Source: Mesorhizobium erdmanii USDA 3471 | GTDB taxonomy: Bacteria; Pseudomonadota; Alphaproteobacteria; Rhizobiales; Rhizobiaceae | NCBI RefSeq assembly: GCF_000472705.1 | Contig: NZ_AXAE01000039.1 | Span: 1-42,405, forward strand | Direction of reading: 5' to 3' | Length of the DNA stretch: 42,405 nt | In this document: piece by piece, positions 34,629-42,405 of the stretch | Layout: each line of letters opens with the position of its first letter | Position numbering within the stretch: the first letter of the stretch is position 1 | The notes under the pieces: generated by a model | The model's database searches: none | What the model saw: the letters and a program-made list of their open reading frames with translations, nothing else | Told to the model about the DNA's origin: nothing | Made by a program: the position numbers and the translations under genes

Positions 34629-35657
34629 ATGGATAAGGCCTTTCCTTCAGGCCTAGCTGTCGGCATCTTCGATCATCTGGACGAGGACGGCCCCGATATC
34701 GCCCGACAGTACGAAGATCGCCTGATGTTAGCGGAGGCGTGCGATCACCTTGGGTTCTATGCATATCATCTCGCAGAGCACCATTGTACCCCACATGGGA
34801 GAGGTCCCTCACCGAATCTGTTCTTGTCGAGCGTAGCCCAGCGAACCCGGCGCCTTCGTGTCGGCCCGTTGGTAATGCTGCTTGCCCTCTATCATCCGCT
34901 ACGTGCGTTCGAAGAGATCTGTATGCTGGACCAATTGAGCGGTGGCAGGCTCGAACTTGGGATAGGGCGCGGCTCGCTCCCGATCGAATTGGGTTACTTC
35001 GGGATTGGCTCGGACGCGGCGCCAAACCACTATGCGGAAGCCAGCGAAATTCTTATCAATGCGCTGAAGGGCGGCACGCTATCGTATCAAGGTCGCCATT
35101 TTGAGTTGAACAGCGTTCCGCTGACGCTAAGAACTCATCAGCGTCCACATCCGCCGACTTGGATCGCCACCAATCGACCGGAATCGGCAGGCTGGGCCGC
35201 TGCGAATGGCATGAACATCGCGTGCGTGGGACCTTCCTCTTCCGTTCGAAGAATCACTGATGCCTTCCGCGCCGGTCGAGAGCACACCAGTGAGGCGGAC
35301 GACCAAGCGCCATTTCTTGGATTGCTCCGAATGGTCGTGATTGGGCGTTCTGAAACAGATGCACGTTCACTCGCCGCACCTGCTTACGAACGGTGGCTCA
35401 AGAGCTTTAAATTCCTTTATGATCTCAATGGCATGCCGACTCCACCAAACCTGCCGCTGACCTTCGATGCAGCAATCGAGAAGGAATTGTGCGTAGTAGG
35501 AACGGCAGCATCTGCGGGACAAGCTCTTCTTGATCAGCTGGAAGCGGCAGGTGCAAACTACCTCCTTTGTCAACCGGCGTTTGGGAATCTGTCGTTAGAT
35601 GCTTCCCTATATACCGCAACGGCGATTCAATCCGCAATTATGGCTCGAGTTGGCTAA
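34629..35657 (+). CDS. LLM-class flavin-dependent oxidoreductase (luciferase-like)
   Basis: Luciferase-like monooxygenase family TIM barrel of 342 residues. It has the family features LAEACDHLGFYAYHLAEHHCTPHG (about 36-59), TRRLRVGPLVMLLALYHPLRAFEEICMLDQLSGGRLELGIGRG (about 75-118) and PPTWIATNRPESAGWAA. These place it with alkanal-monooxygenase-like enzymes that use FMNH2. ATG 34629 has GGAG 11 bases upstream. Substrate is unknown; pairing with an aminotransferase hints at modification of an amino-acid-derived compound. Lower GC than the core genes suggests transfer with its neighbour. The 261 bases after it contain nothing recognisable. Confidence 0.85.
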   Translation: MDKAFPSGLAVGIFDHLDEDGPDIARQYEDRLMLAEACDHLGFYAYHLAEHHCTPHGRGPSPNLFLSSVAQRTRRLRVGPLVMLLALYHPLRAFEEICMLDQLSGGRLELGIGRGSLPIELGYFGIGSDAAPNHYAEASEILINALKGGTLSYQGRHFELNSVPLTLRTHQRPHPPTWIATNRPESAGWAAANGMNIACVGPSSSVRRITDAFRAGREHTSEADDQAPFLGLLRMVVIGRSETDARSLAAPAYERWLKSFKFLYDLNGMPTPPNLPLTFDAAIEKELCVVGTAASAGQALLDQLEAAGANYLLCQPAFGNLSLDASLYTATAIQSAIMARVG

Positions 35658-35918
35658 CCCCGGTTCGAACGTTCGCTCACCCAACAACGTGCCAAGCGGC
35701 ATGCTGTCGCTAGCGACGACTAGGTGCGGGTTTCGGATGACCCATCAACCGGTTGGCACAGAGGCATGCGGCTTCCTCCTCAAAGCGGCGTGTTGTTCAT
35801 AGGCGAAAGCGACCGTGTATGCCGCATTCTCACCCCTCGGATAGGGCCTTCATGTCCTAGCAGTAGACCCACGATCGCCTGCCAGACTTGATCGGAGCGT
35901 TGGATACGTTCGGCCCGA

Positions 35919-36689
35919 TCAGCTTATCGGCCCGATGTCCTTCGATCCGGCAAGCGCATCGAAAACATATTGCTTGCCTTGGCGCACGCTCGCTTCCAGC
36001 GACGCTCCAAGAGCAAGCGAGGCGGCGACTGCGCTGGCCATCATGCAACCCGTTCCGCGCATCCCTCGCGGCAAGCGGGGCGCCTCGAACCGAACTGCAG
36101 GTTGGTTCGGCTGCAAAAGCACGTCGACGCAACGGGTTCCTTGTGCATGGCCGCCCTTGACGAGTACGGCGGTCCTCACCGTCCTAGATAGCTCTTCAGC
36201 CTGACGACAAGCCCCTTCTTCGTCCGCGGCCGGTGACGAGCCGGTAAACGCAGCCAGCTCGACCAGGTTAGGCGTTACAAGCCGGCAGATCGGCATCAGA
36301 TCGTGGCGCAGCATATTAATGGCATCGTCCGCCAGCAGATTGCGTCCCGAGGTAGAGGCCAGGACCGGGTCGAGTACCACAGGCACTTGGCGGTTGACCA
36401 AAACAGCGCTGACTGCCTCAACAGCCGCCGATGTCCCAATCATGCCTATCTTGACGGCTGCGACAGCGTTGGCAGCGAACGCGGCGCGCATCTGAGCGGC
36501 GACAAGCTCCGACGGCACAAGCTTGACGTGCTCGACAGCCGAGTGCGTCTGGACTGTCACGGCGGTGATGGCAAGACAACTGCGCAGCCCGAAGGCGGAA
36601 ACCGTTTCTATATCGCGGGCAATTCCAGCTCCACCGCTGGAGTCCGACCCGCCAACGACAAGCACATGCGGTTCTCGCCTCAGCGCCAT
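35919..36689 (-). CDS. thiD: Hydroxymethylpyrimidine / phosphomethylpyrimidine kinase
   Basis: Ribokinase-fold enzyme that phosphorylates HMP and HMP-P to HMP-PP, the pyrimidine half of thiamine. It starts near PHVLVVGGSDSSGGAGIARDIETV, the family glycine-rich substrate loop. It also has KIGMIGTSAAVEAV, PVVLDPVLASTSG, LVTPNLVELAAFTG and the ATP/anion-hole segment RGMRGTGCMMASAVAA. I place the start at ATG 36689. An in-frame ATG at 36710 would add seven residues and overlap thiE by 31 bases. About 256 residues, slightly short of many ThiD but with all motifs. Last gene of the thiCOSGED operon. Confidence 0.93.
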   Translation of the reverse strand: MALRREPHVLVVGGSDSSGGAGIARDIETVSAFGLRSCLAITAVTVQTHSAVEHVKLVPSELVAAQMRAAFAANAVAAVKIGMIGTSAAVEAVSAVLVNRQVPVVLDPVLASTSGRNLLADDAINMLRHDLMPICRLVTPNLVELAAFTGSSPAADEEGACRQAEELSRTVRTAVLVKGGHAQGTRCVDVLLQPNQPAVRFEAPRLPRGMRGTGCMMASAVAASLALGASLEASVRQGKQYVFDALAGSKDIGPIS

Positions 36690-37285
36690 CGCTCCGTTTT
36701 TTCGATCCATTCTCGTGTGCGCGCTTCGGGATCGGCATTCAGCGTGATGTCGGTGACCACTGCCGCGCTATCGGCGTCCGCCGCGAAAACACCGTTGAGC
36801 CTGTCAGGGTTGAGGCCGCCAATGGCGACCAATGGGATTGGCGCGACCCGGCGCTTCCACTCGCTGATCCGTTCGAGCCCTTGCGGCGCCCATTTCATCT
36901 TCTTCAGGATGGTTGGATAGATGGGACCGAGCGCGATATAGTCGGGCTCGGCAAACATGGCCGTTTCCAGCTCGACATGATCATGCGTGCTCAGCCCGAG
37001 CCTGACGCCGGCTGCCCGAATCCGCGCGCGGTCGGCGGTCTGCAAATCCTCCTGGCCGAGATGGACGAAGTCGCAGCCTTCCTCGATTGCCAGGCGCCAA
37101 TGGTCGTTGACGATGAGCTGGCTTTGGTGCTCGGCGCACAAGGCCTTTGCCTTCCGGATTTCGGCGCGCAGTCGGTCCTCGCCCATGTCCTTGATGCGAA
37201 GCTGAACCAGCTTGACGCCGAGTGGTGCCAACCGCCCAATCCAGGCGGCGCTGTCGACGATCAGGTAGAAGGGATCGAGCTTCAT
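36680..37285 (-). CDS. thiE: Thiamine-phosphate synthase
   Basis: Joins HMP-PP with the thiazole phosphate to give thiamine phosphate. The 201-residue TIM barrel has LVQLRIKDMGEDRLRAEI, QLIVNDHWRLAIEEGCDFVHLGQEDL (pyrophosphate/Mg site), LGLSTHDHVELE, YIALGPIYPTILKKMKWAPQG and LVAIGGLN. ATG 37285 overlaps the thiG stop (ATGA), and its 3' end overlaps the thiD start. The TILKKMKW segment carries the family's usual Pro/Thr/Lys contact residues. Confidence 0.94.
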   Translation of the reverse strand: MKLDPFYLIVDSAAWIGRLAPLGVKLVQLRIKDMGEDRLRAEIRKAKALCAEHQSQLIVNDHWRLAIEEGCDFVHLGQEDLQTADRARIRAAGVRLGLSTHDHVELETAMFAEPDYIALGPIYPTILKKMKWAPQGLERISEWKRRVAPIPLVAIGGLNPDRLNGVFAADADSAAVVTDITLNADPEARTREWIEKTERWR

Positions 37286-38055
37286 GAGAAAACTGCCCTG
37301 CCGAATATCGGCGTCGACGGCACGGCGACCTCGCGTGGCTCGAGCAATCCCGAACTGAAGGCTTCGCGACCGGCATCGACCGCCTTGCCGAACGCGCGCG
37401 CCATGCCGACCGGATCGGCCGCCCTTGCGACCGCCGTGTTCAGGAGCACGGCGTCAAAGCCGAGTTCCATGACGGTTGCCGCGTGCGACGGCCGTCCGAG
37501 CCCCGCATCCACAATCAACGGAACGTCGGGGAAATGTCCGCGCATCGAGCGCAGTGCCGTCATGTTAACCGGTCCGAGGGCGGAACCGATTGGCGCGCAC
37601 CACGGCATCAAGACCCTGCAGCCCGCCTCTAGCAGCCGCTCGGCGACTACAAGGTCGTCGGTGGTATAGGGGAATACCGAAAAGCCGTCCTCGCACAGGA
37701 TGCGGGCGGCTTCGACCAGGCCGAACACGTCTGGCTGCAGCGTGTCGTGGTTGCCGATCACTTCGAGCTTGATCCAGCTCGTACCGAAGACGTCGCGCGC
37801 CATTTTCGCAGTGGTGACCGCTTCCTTGACGGAGTGACAGCCAGCAGTGTTGGGCAGGATTCTGACGCCCAGCGAGCGGATCAACGACCAGAATTTCTCG
37901 CCGGCCCTGCCACCTGCCATCTCACGGCGCAGCGAGACGGTCACCACCGACGTGCCCGACGCCTTGACCGCATCGGCAAGGATGGCCGGCGAAGGATATT
38001 GCGCGGTGCCGAGAAGCAGGCGGGAAGGAAGCGTCGTCCCGAGAAGCTCGAACAT
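37282..38055 (-). CDS. thiG: Thiazole synthase
   Basis: TIM-barrel enzyme that makes the thiazole phosphate from DXP, the ThiS thiocarboxylate and dehydroglycine supplied by ThiO. The 257 residues include SRLLLGTAQYPSP, LPNTAGCHSVKEAVTTAKMAR, WIKLEVIGNHDTLQPD (the Schiff-base Lys), VLMPWCAPIGSALG and PLIVDAGLGRPSHAATVMELGFDAVLLNTAVARA. ATG 38055 lies one base from the thiS stop. Its own stop overlaps the thiE start. Confidence 0.96.
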   Translation of the reverse strand: MFELLGTTLPSRLLLGTAQYPSPAILADAVKASGTSVVTVSLRREMAGGRAGEKFWSLIRSLGVRILPNTAGCHSVKEAVTTAKMARDVFGTSWIKLEVIGNHDTLQPDVFGLVEAARILCEDGFSVFPYTTDDLVVAERLLEAGCRVLMPWCAPIGSALGPVNMTALRSMRGHFPDVPLIVDAGLGRPSHAATVMELGFDAVLLNTAVARAADPVGMARAFGKAVDAGREAFSSGLLEPREVAVPSTPIFGRAVFS

Positions 38056-38056
38056 G

Positions 38057-38254
38057 CTAGCCTCCCTGCATGGGCGAGAGGACTTCGATCCGATCGCCGT
38101 CGCTCAACCGGAATTCCGCCCGATTGGCTTTGTGCACGAGGTCGCTGTTGACGGCGGTCGCCAGCCAATCGCCCTCATAGTCGAGCGCGGCAAGCAGCTC
38201 GGCCAGGGTGGTGGCGGCAACCTCATGCGCTTCGCCGTTGACCAACAGTTTCAT
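38057..38254 (-). CDS. thiS: Sulfur carrier protein ThiS
   Basis: Ubiquitin-like beta-grasp sulfur carrier of 65 residues. It starts MKLLVNGEAHEV and ends with the obligatory Gly-Gly (SPMQGG), which is adenylated and thiocarboxylated to donate sulfur to the thiazole. ATG 38254 lies within the thiO end (32-base overlap), so the two are coupled. No thiF is in the operon; the adenylating enzyme must be elsewhere, as is common in rhizobia. Confidence 0.95.
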   Translation of the reverse strand: MKLLVNGEAHEVAATTLAELLAALDYEGDWLATAVNSDLVHKANRAEFRLSDGDRIEVLSPMQGG

Positions 38255-39224
38255 GAGCAAGCTCCTTGGTTCCGTCTTGATTGAAAACCAGGTCGGCCGC
38301 CTGGCGCGCCATGGCGGGCGCGAGAAGAAAGCCATGGCGATAAAGCCCGTTGATCGCGACGGCCCTTCCGCATGCCTCGACACGCGGCAGATTGTCGGTA
38401 AAGGCTGGACGGATGCCGACACCGGTTTCAACGATCTCGGCCTCGCCAAAGGCCGGATGGAGGGCATAGGCAGCACCCAGAAGCTCCATCATCGAACGCG
38501 CCGTGACCGGTCCCCCGGATTGGCTTTCGATCATCGTCGCCCCAACCATGAAATGGTGGTCGGCACGCGGCACCACATAGAGCGGAAAGCGCGGATGAAG
38601 CAGACGGACCGGGCGCGACAGCGAGACATCAGGCGTACGCAGGATCAGCATTTCGCCGCGAACGCCGCGCAACCCATCGTCTTCTGCCGCCATCCCCGTG
38701 CAGTCGATCCGGCGATCGAATCCGGAAATGTGCCGGGCATCGGCACCGAAGCGGAATTCGACGCCCATCGCCGCCAGCCTGTTATGCAGTGCAGCCATCG
38801 CCCGGCGCGGGTCGAGATGGGCTTCGTCGGGGAAGAACAGCGCACGGCGGAAACGACCGGCGAGGTCCGGCTCGAGCTGTGCGATTTCGTTTTCATCGAA
38901 AGGCCTGTACCCCGACGTGCGACTGGCAAACCGGTCGAGCTCGCCCGCATCGCGCGGCGCGGCCACTACCAGCGTTCCGGCCCGCGTCACCTGCCCGGGC
39001 GTTGCCGCCTCCCACCAATCGGCGGCATCGCGTCCGAGATCCAGCACCGGCTGTTCGGCGCTTTCGCGCTCGCACCATGGCGCCAGCATGCCGCCGGCGA
39101 ACCACGACGCATTGCCGCCGAGGCCATGCCTTATCTCGGCAACGGTCACCGCCGCGCCGCGTGTGGCGAGCTCGAAGGCGGCGGTGAGGCCGGCGACGCC
39201 GGCCCCTTTGACCAGCACCCTCAT
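38223..39224 (-). CDS. thiO: Glycine oxidase ThiO
   Basis: FAD-dependent oxidase that converts glycine to the iminoacetate used by ThiG in aerobes. The FAD motif is VKGAGVAGLTAAFELATRGAAVTVAE (about 4-29), followed by GGNASWFAGGMLAPWCE. The C-terminal segment with GVGIRPAFTDNLPRVEACGRAVAINGLYRHGFLLAPAMA is typical of ThiO/DAO. The 333 residues match the family. ATG 39224 overlaps the thiC stop (ATGA), and the gene runs into thiS. Confidence 0.94.
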   Translation of the reverse strand: MRVLVKGAGVAGLTAAFELATRGAAVTVAEIRHGLGGNASWFAGGMLAPWCERESAEQPVLDLGRDAADWWEAATPGQVTRAGTLVVAAPRDAGELDRFASRTSGYRPFDENEIAQLEPDLAGRFRRALFFPDEAHLDPRRAMAALHNRLAAMGVEFRFGADARHISGFDRRIDCTGMAAEDDGLRGVRGEMLILRTPDVSLSRPVRLLHPRFPLYVVPRADHHFMVGATMIESQSGGPVTARSMMELLGAAYALHPAFGEAEIVETGVGIRPAFTDNLPRVEACGRAVAINGLYRHGFLLAPAMARQAADLVFNQDGTKELAHETVGQRRSA

Positions 39225-41071
39225 GATGGCTCATGCGCCTCCGGCATGAGCGGTGCGCCGGTCTCGTCCGCCGGCACATAGAGATCGCCGCCTTCGCGAT
39301 ATTTCGCCGCCATCGCCGCCATGCCTGCCTTCTGCGCCTCGGCGCGGATGTCGTGGGAAATGCGCATCGAGCAGAATTTCGGTCCGCACATCGAGCAGAA
39401 ATGCGCCAGCTTGTGCGCCTCCTTGGGCAAGGTCTGATCGTGGAAGGACCGCGCGGTTTCGGGATCGAGCGACAGGTTGAACTGGTCCTCCCAGCGGAAC
39501 TCGAAGCGCGCGCGGGAAAGGGCATCATCCCTGACTTTCGCCGCGGGATGACCCTTAGCCAGGTCGGCCGCATGCGCCGCGATCTTGTAGGTGATCACGC
39601 CGGTCTTGACGTCGTTGCGATCGGGAAGGCCGAGATGTTCCTTCGGCGTGACGTAGCAGAGCATAGCGGTGCCGAACCAGCCAATCATCGCCGCGCCGAT
39701 TCCGGAGGTGATGTGGTCGTAGCCCGGCGCAATGTCGGTCGTCAGTGGTCCCAGCGTATAGAACGGTGCTTCGCCACAGATGGCGAGCTGCTTGTCCATG
39801 TTCTCCTTGATCTTGTGCATTGGAACGTGGCCGGGCCCCTCGATCATCACCTGGCAGTCCTTGGCCCAGGCGATCTTAGTCAGCTCGCCGAGGGTCTCCA
39901 GCTCGGCGAATTGCGCCGCGTCGTTGGCATCGGCGATCGAGCCGGGACGAAGGCCGTCGCCGAGCGAAAAGGACACATCGTAGGCGCGGCAGATGTCGCA
40001 GATTTCCGCGAAATGCTCGTAAAGGAAGCTTTCCCGGTGATGGTGCAGGCACCATTTGGCCATGATCGAGCCGCCACGTGAGACGATGCCCGTGACCCGG
40101 TCGACGGTCAGCGGGATGTAATGCAGCCGCACGCCGGCATGGATGGTGAAATAGTCGACGCCTTGTTCGGCCTGTTCGATCAGCGTGTCGCGGTAGACTT
40201 CCCAGGTCAGATCCTCGGCAATGCCGCCAACCTTTTCCAGCGCCTGGTAGAGCGGCACCGTGCCGATCGGCACCGGCGCGTTGCGCACGATCCAGTCGCG
40301 GATGTTGTGGATGTTGCGGCCTGTCGACAGGTCCATCACCGTGTCGGCGCCCCAGCGAATCGCCCAGACCATCTTTTCCACTTCCTCGGCCATCGAAGAG
40401 GTGACCGCCGAGTTTCCGATATTGGCGTTGATCTTCACCAGGAAATTGCGGCCGATGATCATCGGTTCGCTTTCGGGATGATTGATGTTGGCGGGAATGA
40501 TCGCGCGTCCGCGAGCCACCTCGTCGCGCACGAATTCCGGCGTGACGAAGTCGGGGATCGCCGCGCCGAAGGCTTCGCCGTCGCGTTGAAGCTTGCCGCG
40601 CAAGATCTCGCGGCCGAGGTTCTCGCGGCCAAGGTTCTCGCGGATGGCGACGAACTCCATTTCAGGCGTGATGATGCCAGCGCGCGCATAGGCAAGCTGG
40701 GTCACCGCCTTGCCTGCCTTGGCCCTGAGCGGCCGATTGCGAATGGGAAATTCCGGCGTCAGGCGCTCGCCCGTGACGAATCCATTGTCTTCCGGCCGGA
40801 CATGGCGGCCGTCATAGGCCTCGACATCGCCGCGCGCCGTGACCCATTCGTGGCGAAGGCGGGCAAGGCCCTTTTCGATGCTGGTTTCGACAGCAGGGTC
40901 CGTATACGGGCCTGACGGATCGTAGACGGTGACGGGCGGCTCCCCGGCTGTCGGATGGACGGAGATTTCGCGCATCGGCACTTTGACGTGCGGATGGAGG
41001 ACGCCAGACTTGTGGATCTTCCGTGAGGCAGGCAGCGGTCCCGTCGACACGGCGGGGGTGAGGGCATTCAT
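39221..41071 (-). CDS. thiC: Phosphomethylpyrimidine synthase
   Basis: Radical SAM enzyme that rearranges aminoimidazole ribotide to HMP-P. The unusual C-terminal cluster motif CxxCxxxxC is C559-C562-C567 in CSMCGPKFC. The central barrel has AIIPANINHPESEP, RWGADTVMDLSTGRNIHNIRDWI, DYFTIHAGV, SRGGSIMAKWCLHHH, SLGDGLRPGSIADAND and GPGHVPMH. ATG 41071 follows AAAGGAG. The frame is open another 36 codons into the leader but that part encodes no domain. 616 residues is normal length. A 15-base tandem repeat (40607-40636) doubles RENLG. First gene of the operon, controlled by the TPP riboswitch. Confidence 0.96.
   Translation of the reverse strand: MNALTPAVSTGPLPASRKIHKSGVLHPHVKVPMREISVHPTAGEPPVTVYDPSGPYTDPAVETSIEKGLARLRHEWVTARGDVEAYDGRHVRPEDNGFVTGERLTPEFPIRNRPLRAKAGKAVTQLAYARAGIITPEMEFVAIRENLGRENLGREILRGKLQRDGEAFGAAIPDFVTPEFVRDEVARGRAIIPANINHPESEPMIIGRNFLVKINANIGNSAVTSSMAEEVEKMVWAIRWGADTVMDLSTGRNIHNIRDWIVRNAPVPIGTVPLYQALEKVGGIAEDLTWEVYRDTLIEQAEQGVDYFTIHAGVRLHYIPLTVDRVTGIVSRGGSIMAKWCLHHHRESFLYEHFAEICDICRAYDVSFSLGDGLRPGSIADANDAAQFAELETLGELTKIAWAKDCQVMIEGPGHVPMHKIKENMDKQLAICGEAPFYTLGPLTTDIAPGYDHITSGIGAAMIGWFGTAMLCYVTPKEHLGLPDRNDVKTGVITYKIAAHAADLAKGHPAAKVRDDALSRARFEFRWEDQFNLSLDPETARSFHDQTLPKEAHKLAHFCSMCGPKFCSMRISHDIRAEAQKAGMAAMAAKYREGGDLYVPADETGAPLMPEAHEPS
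40607..40636. repeat. 15-base tandem duplication inside thiC
   Basis: CTCGCGGCCGAGGTT (40607-40621) is repeated with one base changed (40622-40636), followed by a partial third copy. On the thiC strand it encodes RENLG twice. It keeps the reading frame and lies in a surface loop region before the barrel. Confidence 0.8.
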
Positions 41072-41192
41072 CTTGAGGCTCCTTTGCTCATGCATTGGAG
41101 ACCCAGTTCTGTGCCGGAAGGATGAAAAGACGCTTCTGTCGACCTGCCGAAACAGGATCTCGGGCGTAAACTCCCGCAAAGCGCTTGCACCG

Positions 41193-41283
41193 TCCCTACG
41201 CCAGTATGAACTGGATCAGGTTCAACGGGTCACTGCGCCGCGAAAGCCAGCAGTATCTCAGCCCCTTGCCGGGACTCCCCTGG
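41193..41283 (-). ncRNA. TPP riboswitch (Thi-box)
   Basis: On the minus strand the leader contains both hallmark blocks of the thiamine-pyrophosphate aptamer. CTGAGA (41261-41256) is preceded by a GGGG-rich stem. The long conserved block GAACCTGATCCAGTTCATAC runs on into TGGCGTAGGGA (41223-41193). The element lies about 120 bases before the thiC start. In that interval CTCC (41100-41097) could pair with the GGAG ribosome site (41082-41079), a short four-base anti-SD stem, which suggests control at translation. The aptamer is certain by sequence; the expression mechanism is inferred. Confidence 0.95.
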
Positions 41284-41311
41284 TGAATGCCTCAGGTTGA
41301 ACGGGCCGGCG

Positions 41312-41554
41312 CTATTTTGTCAAGCGCATTCGTCCCGCAGCGGTGATCGACGACCAAACAAACCCAGCGGAAAAGCATGCTAGTATCGAGAGCAAGTGAC
41401 GCCCCAGAGCAGCGGTGAAGCGCCCCCAATAAGGCGAGCCCTCATGCGGATTCGGTGCCTTTTCCAGCACGGTATTTTCGGGGCTTTCCGGAACAACGCT
41501 GCTGCCACCCAGTTGGGTGAGATTGCTATAGATGTCTGTCTTGCTCGTCGGCAA
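41312..41554 (-). CDS. Possible small membrane protein downstream of queE
   Basis: An 80-codon frame starting at TTG 41554 with GGAAGGA directly upstream, 14 bases after the queE stop. It encodes a polar N-terminus (TSKTDIYSNLTQLGG, PNPHEGSPYWG) and one hydrophobic helix (LLSILACFSAGFVWSSIT). No family is recognised. The rare start codon and lack of homology leave it uncertain, but codon use is reasonable and spacing suggests cotranscription with queE. Confidence 0.4.
   Translation of the reverse strand: MPTSKTDIYSNLTQLGGSSVVPESPENTVLEKAPNPHEGSPYWGRFTAALGRHLLSILACFSAGFVWSSITAAGRMRLTK
41318..41323 (-). promoter_or_regulatory. Possible -35 box of the thi operon
   Basis: TTGACA on the minus strand (41323-41318) lies 35 bases before the TPP aptamer. 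The expected -10 position, near 41300-41295, reads TCAACC, a poor match. The distance to the riboswitch is right for a promoter, so I list it with low confidence. It overlaps the 3' end of the small gene downstream of queE. Confidence 0.35.
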
Positions 41555-41568
41555 TCCTTCCCCTTCGG

Positions 41569-42306
41569 CTAGACGCCCCGTTTGTTTCCCCAGAGCAGAA
41601 CATGAAGCTGCGGCAGTACACGCGCCTCGAACCACCTGTCACGGGTCACCTTTTCAACCAGCCATTCCATGCGCCTCATCACACCGGCCATGTCGATGAA
41701 CGCGTCTTCGTCGCCGGGACGCGGCGGCGTGTGATTGCCGGGCTGCAGATAGACGGGTAATTGCGGGTAGCGCGCCGCGGCGTCTTTGGCATAGGCATAG
41801 TCATCATCGTCGAAGACAACGAGCTTGAGCGCCATCTGCGGCTTATCCTGCGCCGCCTCTAAGCAGGCGTCGAACGCGGCCCAATCTGTCGTCATTTCGC
41901 TTGAGGGCGGCTTGGGGCTTAGTACCAGCACGTCGAGATCCGCGAACCATTGCTTAGACACCGAGCCTTGGGTTTCCAATGCAAAACGGTAGCCCTCACC
42001 GTGCCCGCGGTCGATCAACTGGCCAAGCGGCTGGATGGCCGGATTGCCGCCCGACAGCGATACCATCACGGGCTGACCGCCGGAAAGCGCAATGACCTTA
42101 TGCCAAACCGCGTCGGGAGACATCATCTCCCAATCATGGCGGAAGCGACGGTCCACCGCATGCAGGCTGTCGCACCAGGAACAGCGATAATCGCACCCGC
42201 CGGTTCTTACGAACACCGTCGGCAAGCCGATCAGCACGCCTTCGCCCTGAATGGTCGGCCCAAAAATCTCGCTCACCCGGATTCCGGGATGCAAGGCGCA
42301 AGTCAT
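41569..42306 (-). CDS. queE: 7-carboxy-7-deazaguanine synthase
   Basis: Radical SAM enzyme of queuosine/7-deazaguanine synthesis that converts CPH4 to CDG. The 245-residue protein starts MTCALHPGIRVSEIFGPTIQGEGVLIG, with the family SEIF-GPTIQGEG signature. It has the cluster motif C38xxxC42xxC45 (GCDYRCSWCDS), then SLSGGNPAIQ and LETQGS. ATG 42306 overlaps the queD stop (ATGA). An upstream in-frame start at 42381 would run inside queD and is rejected. Confidence 0.95.
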   Translation of the reverse strand: MTCALHPGIRVSEIFGPTIQGEGVLIGLPTVFVRTGGCDYRCSWCDSLHAVDRRFRHDWEMMSPDAVWHKVIALSGGQPVMVSLSGGNPAIQPLGQLIDRGHGEGYRFALETQGSVSKQWFADLDVLVLSPKPPSSEMTTDWAAFDACLEAAQDKPQMALKLVVFDDDDYAYAKDAAARYPQLPVYLQPGNHTPPRPGDEDAFIDMAGVMRRMEWLVEKVTRDRWFEARVLPQLHVLLWGNKRGV

Positions 42307-42405
42307 GGCCGGTATTCCGCCCAGGTTTTCGGCGTCTCGCTCACCCGCACGGCGGAGGTTTCGGGTAGCCGCACCTTGCACCAGTCGTAGAAGTGCCTGG
42401 CCAGG
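42303..42405 (-). CDS. queD: 6-carboxy-tetrahydropterin synthase, C-terminal end only
   Basis: The last 33 codons of a gene that continues beyond the right window edge. They encode LARHFYDWCKVRLP, then a segment reading VRVSETPKTWAEYRP and a TGA at 42305-42303. The VRVxETPxxWAEYR ending is typical of QueD/PTPS-like proteins, with the Glu a conserved active-site residue. The overlap with the queE start (ATGA) fits the usual queD-queE operon. Confidence 0.85.
   Translation of the reverse strand, partial: LARHFYDWCKVRLPETSAVRVSETPKTWAEYRP

Noticed and set aside
35655..35685. GGTTCGAAC after the luciferase-like gene resembling a tRNA T-loop
   Set aside because: No acceptor stem, anticodon arm or CCA context could be formed around it.
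38208..39281. 357-codon plus-strand frame opposite thiO
   Set aside because: Antisense shadow; thiO is complete with FAD motifs and coupled to both neighbours.
28923..42405. CRISPR array or intact insertion sequence in the accessory region
   Set aside because: No regularly spaced direct repeats and no complete transposase with terminal inverted repeats were seen.

Overview
The window looks like a chromosomal segment of a rhizobial alphaproteobacterium, most likely Mesorhizobium or a close relative. The evidence is the high GC, the ALA synthase (C4) route to haem, the rhaRSTPQUK/rhaDI arrangement known from rhizobia, a thiCOSGED operon behind a TPP riboswitch, and a nifA relic. The species call is inference; no rRNA gene or other marker is present.

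Layout. 1-3912: hemA (minus), galE and a D-amino-acid dehydrogenase (plus). 3963-14767: a complete L-rhamnose locus. rhaK, rhaU, rhaQ, rhaP, rhaT, rhaS and rhaR are on the minus strand, mostly joined by ATGA or TGATG overlaps. rhaD and rhaI are on the plus strand. They diverge from a 184-bp control region with two nested inverted repeats. 14868-16607: periplasmic gamma-glutamyltransferase, followed by a small membrane protein on the opposite strand. 17317-21263: an iron-uptake unit (IRO/RirA-type box, fhuD, fused fhuB, esterase) with no ATPase or receptor gene beside it. 21316-26143: a small exported protein, a small GNAT-like protein, an RsmB-type RNA methyltransferase and a YgiQ-type radical SAM protein.

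26144-35918 is an accessory region that separates core genes and is full of debris. It holds an ISAs1-type transposase relic, a thermonuclease/two-lipoprotein operon, and a protein with an E2 (ubiquitin-conjugating) active-site signature fused to a SEC-C zinc motif. That protein diverges from an XRE regulator whose ImmA/IrrE metal site reads EExxH instead of HExxH. A Cys-rich exported peptide follows, then relics of a Liv-type ABC ATPase and of nifA (GAF part and C-terminal HTH kept, AAA+ domain missing). Last comes an intact pair of lower-GC genes, an HisC-like aminotransferase and a luciferase-like oxidoreductase. This looks like the worn remains of symbiosis-island and defence-island material.

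35919-42405: thiamine biosynthesis thiC-thiO-thiS-thiG-thiE-thiD (minus) under a TPP riboswitch, then queE and the 3' end of queD at the window edge.

The item most worth a second look is the E2/SEC-C gene with its divergent degenerate-ImmA regulator at 28923-30918. It has a 47-codon His/Gly/Pro-rich frame at its 5' end that resembles the leader of a ubiquitin-like modifier.
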